Assembly: GCA_023443925.1 (NCBI GenBank)
Contig: JAEZSL010000146.1
Coordinates: forward strand, 1 to 6,381
Direction of reading: 5' to 3'
DNA: 6,381 bases
From: Bacillota bacterium
GTDB lineage: Bacteria > Bacillota_A > Clostridia > Lachnospirales > Lachnospiraceae
Part shown: positions 5,323 to 6,381 of the stretch, one piece after another
How positions within the stretch are numbered: the first letter of the stretch is position 1
Layout: each line of letters opens with the position of its first letter
Translations under genes and position numbers: made by a program
The notes under the pieces: model-generated
Database searches by the model: none
Told to the model about the DNA's origin: nothing
What the model saw: the letters and a program-made list of their open reading frames with translations, nothing else

Positions 5323-6011
5323 GTCTTATCTTTCCACATATATCCGTAACCCCAGACAGTTACTAAAAACTCGGGGTTGGACGAATCCTTTTCTGTTTTC
5401 ATCCGGACACGTCTTATATTAACATCCACAACCTTGATATCCCCCGCATAATTAATTCCCCATATTTCATCCAGCAGGTCATTCCGGGAAAATGCCTGAT
5501 TTTTATTTGCAATCAGAAACTGCAGCAGGCAGTATTCTGTCGGTGTCAGCCGTATTGCTTCTCCAGCCAGGGATATGATGCTATTCTTATAATCAATCTG
5601 AAAAGGACCGGAACTAAGTACAGCAGTATTATTTATCTTATTAAGCTGCTCCATTCTGCGGAGCAGGGAGAGTACTCTGGCTTCCAGTTCTGCCATACTA
5701 AAGGGCTTGGTCAAATAATCATCCGCCCCCTCTACCAGTCCTCTTATCTTTTCCTCTTCTCTGGCTCTTGCCGTCAGTATAATAATACCGGTATTTGCAT
5801 ATCGTTTCCTGATCTCCTGGCAGACCTGAAAGCCATCTATCCCCGGCAGCATTAAAACCAGTAAAACCAGGTCAATCTCATTTTCCTTTAACAGTCTTAA
5901 CGCCTCTTCTCCTGAATCTGCCTCCAGAATACGGTACATTTTCCTGCGCAGATTCAGACTTACAAAGGTCCTTATGGACAGTTCATCTTCAACAACCAGT
6001 ATCGTTTTCAT
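5319..6011 (-). CDS. OmpR/PhoB-family response regulator lacking the phosphoacceptor Asp
   Basis: A 230-residue cytoplasmic regulator: receiver domain (about 1-118) and winged-helix DNA-binding domain (about 130-228). The acidic pair is E8-D9 (VVEDE), the switch Thr is T80 (ILTAR) and the conserved Lys is K102 (LTKPF). The phosphoacceptor segment, normally LLDLMLPG or similar, reads LLVLMLPG, with Val52 (codon GTT, plus-strand 5856-5858) where Asp is expected. One base change from GAT would give this. The recognition helix region (191-205, VVDVNIRRVR) and the C-terminal TVWGYGYMW wing are normal. The protein may be non-phosphorylatable, or the base may be an error. It lies 42 bases after the upstream gene's stop and overlaps the kinase by 4 bp. 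The start has a modest AGGA about 11 bases ahead. Confidence 0.95.
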   Translation of the reverse strand: MKTILVVEDELSIRTFVSLNLRRKMYRILEADSGEEALRLLKENEIDLVLLVLMLPGIDGFQVCQEIRKRYANTGIIILTARAREEEKIRGLVEGADDYLTKPFSMAELEARVLSLLRRMEQLNKINNTAVLSSGPFQIDYKNSIISLAGEAIRLTPTEYCLLQFLIANKNQAFSRNDLLDEIWGINYAGDIKVVDVNIRRVRMKTEKDSSNPEFLVTVWGYGYMWKDKT

Positions 6012-6053
6012 TCTCTTACCAATCCTGTTATCCTTTGCACATAATTATTTATC

Positions 6054-6381
6054 TTACTGAAACTCTTCTTCCAGCAAATGAAAATTATCCGTTGAAATCG
6101 GAGTAGCTTTTTCTAATTTCGTATAAAAAACCGTATCTTTTGTTTCCGCCAGCTTTCTTCCGGTTCCGTTATAGGCCGAAGCATCCGTCCATTCGACTTC
6201 GAAAAGGGTTTGCTGATCCTCTGTGGACATAAGCCTGACCCTATTGGCCTCCCTCTCGATGGTTACTTTATTATACCATTCAACCGGAAATGTGATATAA
6301 AATCGGTTACTGTCATCTGAATAACGCTGCTCTATAATCTGTTTCGTGCCGTCAAGGCGGTAATCATTATACGTATAAAGG
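6054..6381 (-). CDS. Unidentified protein, C-terminal 108 residues, first gene seen of the two-component operon
   Basis: An open frame enters from the right edge and ends at TAA (6054-6056), 42 bases before the response regulator start, on the same strand and without a terminator between. It is therefore probably co-transcribed with the regulator and kinase. The visible part has no start codon context, no cysteine and no membrane span. It is rich in aromatic and charged residues with strand-like alternation: RFYITFPVEWYNKVTIE (26-42 of the visible part) and LFEVEWTDASAYN (59-71). It ends LLEEEFQ. The look is of a beta-rich, possibly extracytoplasmic domain such as a lipoprotein, which could serve the kinase as sensor partner, but I do not recognise the family and the N-terminus that would show a signal peptide is outside the window. 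Confidence 0.75.
   Translation of the reverse strand, partial: LYTYNDYRLDGTKQIIEQRYSDDSNRFYITFPVEWYNKVTIEREANRVRLMSTEDQQTLFEVEWTDASAYNGTGRKLAETKDTVFYTKLEKATPISTDNFHLLEEEFQ

Overview
The window looks like chromosomal DNA of a low-GC Gram-positive anaerobe of the Clostridia, most likely a Lachnospiraceae-type organism. The grounds are the AT-rich intergenic DNA, strong AGGAGG-type ribosome binding sites, near-consensus SigA promoters, U-tract terminators and the style of the proteins. No mobile element, tRNA, rRNA or CRISPR array is visible. The genus is an inference from protein style only.

Layout. Positions 1-148 (minus) are the 5' end of yaaA, cut by the window edge. Back to back with its promoter is a perfect SigA promoter on the plus strand (213-241). 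It should drive a transcript of about 155 nt ending at a strong terminator (352-403); this is a candidate small RNA or attenuated leader. A plus-strand TTG-start gene for a CNNM/CorC (HlyC) membrane transporter-like protein follows (640-1980). It converges on a small cysteine-rich protein gene (2239-2460, minus). The convergent gap holds a two-way terminator and a four-copy 13-bp tandem repeat that forms a near-perfect palindrome. Next on the minus strand is an alpha/beta-hydrolase esterase (2602-3573). It has a candidate promoter about 205 nt upstream and, just behind that, three 23-24 bp tandem repeats.

The right third is a minus-strand operon read from right to left: an unidentified protein (C-terminal 108 residues, 6054-6381), an OmpR/PhoB-type response regulator (5319-6011) and its sensor histidine kinase (3925-5322). 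The last two overlap by 4 bp and end at a hairpin terminator (3887-3914).

Two points stand out. First, the response regulator has valine (codon 52, GTT) where the phosphoacceptor aspartate should be, while the rest of the acid pocket, the DNA-binding domain and the partner kinase look intact. Second, the repeats between the two-component operon and the esterase carry a CTAT-type half-site every 11-13 bp, six in all, ending 7 bp short of the esterase -35 box. That spacing resembles OmpR/PhoB-family operators, so the esterase could be a target of this or another such regulator. The layout is seen in the sequence; the regulatory link is inference.
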